Source of the DNA: Adiantum capillus-veneris
Taxonomy: Eukaryota; Streptophyta; Polypodiopsida; Polypodiales; Pteridaceae
DNA: 64,000 bases
Reading direction: 5' to 3'
Assembly (NCBI GenBank): GCA_014529385.2
Contig: CM043955.1
Span: 139,303,108-139,367,107, forward strand
The first letter of the stretch is position 1, and every line of letters starts with the position of its first letter. A model generated the notes under the pieces. It was not told where the DNA came from. It did not search any database and saw nothing but the letters and a program-made list of their open reading frames with translations. Both the position numbers and the translations under genes were made by a program. This document shows positions 63,674-64,000 of this stretch, in pieces.

Positions 63674-64000
63674 TGTAACAGACTTGGACACTCCAGTCTC
63701 CAAGTCAAGAATCAATCGCAACGGCACCAAATAACCACTTCAAAACAATTCACAGATCACAATAGATTTGCACTGGCCCGGCGGAGTTCCGTGCCTGGAG
63801 ATATTGGCCCCAAAGACTGGCGCCCCTTTCGGTATTTCTTTTTGTATTAATCAATTCAAAGTACAAGAGAGTGGCTCAGGATTCACTCTCAGACTCTGCG
63901 TCCAGATGCTCTGAGAAGTGAGGCCCTCACCACTAATTTAAGTTAAAATAAAGCAATTCAACTCTTTCTCTCATCCAAAATCCTTGCGTAGCAAAAAGCT
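63674..64000 (-). repeat. 5' LTR of family A copy 3 (partial)
   Basis: Starts TGTAACAGACTTGG and matches 57875-58260. A duplication in CACTCCAGTCTCCAAGTC and a deletion near 63942 distinguish it from the 3' LTR. The conserved motif is at 63804-63845. It runs off the window. Confidence 0.9.

Larger units (their letters stand above)
57875..64000 (-). mobile_element. Ty3/gypsy family A copy 3, almost complete, running off the window
   Basis: Minus-strand element with 3' LTR 57875-58382, polypurine tract 58383-58399, chromodomain, integrase, RNase H, RT, protease, gag, PBS 63661-63672 and the start of the 5' LTR (63674 to beyond 64000). It inserted into an RT fragment of its own kind. It is the best copy for defining the family, but frameshifts remain in gag, RT and integrase. 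Confidence 0.93.

Overview
This is eukaryotic nuclear DNA, almost certainly from a land plant with a large, repeat-filled genome. The evidence is: chromodomain-type Ty3/gypsy and Ty1/copia elements primed by initiator tRNA-Met (TGGTATCAGAGC), L1-like LINEs, a hAT transposon, plant-telomere-like TTTAGGG motifs inside one LTR, and a host splicing gene with plant-like exons. A seed-free plant such as a fern or lycophyte would fit, but the sequence alone does not name the species. There are no bacterial operons, CRISPR arrays or tRNA/rRNA genes that I can see.

The host gene is the backbone. Nine short exons on the minus strand (52111-52235 down to 26937-27082) join in one open frame. They encode HAT repeats of a SART3-like U4/U6 snRNP recycling factor. 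Most introns are 75-117 bp, but one is 22,653 bp, the intron after the last visible exon is at least 26,936 bp, and the one before the first visible exon is at least 11,765 bp. If the gene continues beyond the window, every transposon here lies inside its introns.

Left part (1-26936, downstream intron). A plus-strand gypsy 'family A' 3' part (1-3720) sits in a 'family B' LTR. Family B (3721-17068, minus) contains a family A element (4636-16261, minus, target duplication AATTT). That element contains a young, nearly intact copia (7246-12535) whose only visible coding defect is one TGA codon. Then come a decayed gag-protease relic of a third gypsy lineage (17069-18390, plus) and three copies of one LINE family (18471-26837) that abut (CT)n/(TC)n tracts.

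Middle (27454-50106, giant intron). A family A' gypsy (27880-44748, minus) is split in its integrase by a block containing a hAT transposon (31030-34290), a family D gag and LTR (34299-36124), and an L1-like LINE (36125-42641) that itself holds a solo D LTR (40139-41846). A second L1-like LINE (45955-49659), with a 17-bp target duplication, holds a solo family A LTR.

Right part (52236-64000, upstream intron). A truncated L1-like LINE is followed by a tandem family B structure (two 662-bp LTRs around a 1.6-kb internal region), an unidentified TATA-bearing segment, a gypsy reverse-transcriptase fragment, and a long family A element (57875 to beyond 64000, minus) with gag, protease, RT/RNase H, integrase and chromodomain remnants.

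Almost all element genes are broken; the host exons and splice sites look intact. The most notable observations are the giant host introns, the LINE family tied to (TC)n tracts, a telo-box array inside an LTR, a GGCGCC-centred motif kept in LTRs of four families, and bZIP-like motif clusters in LTRs.
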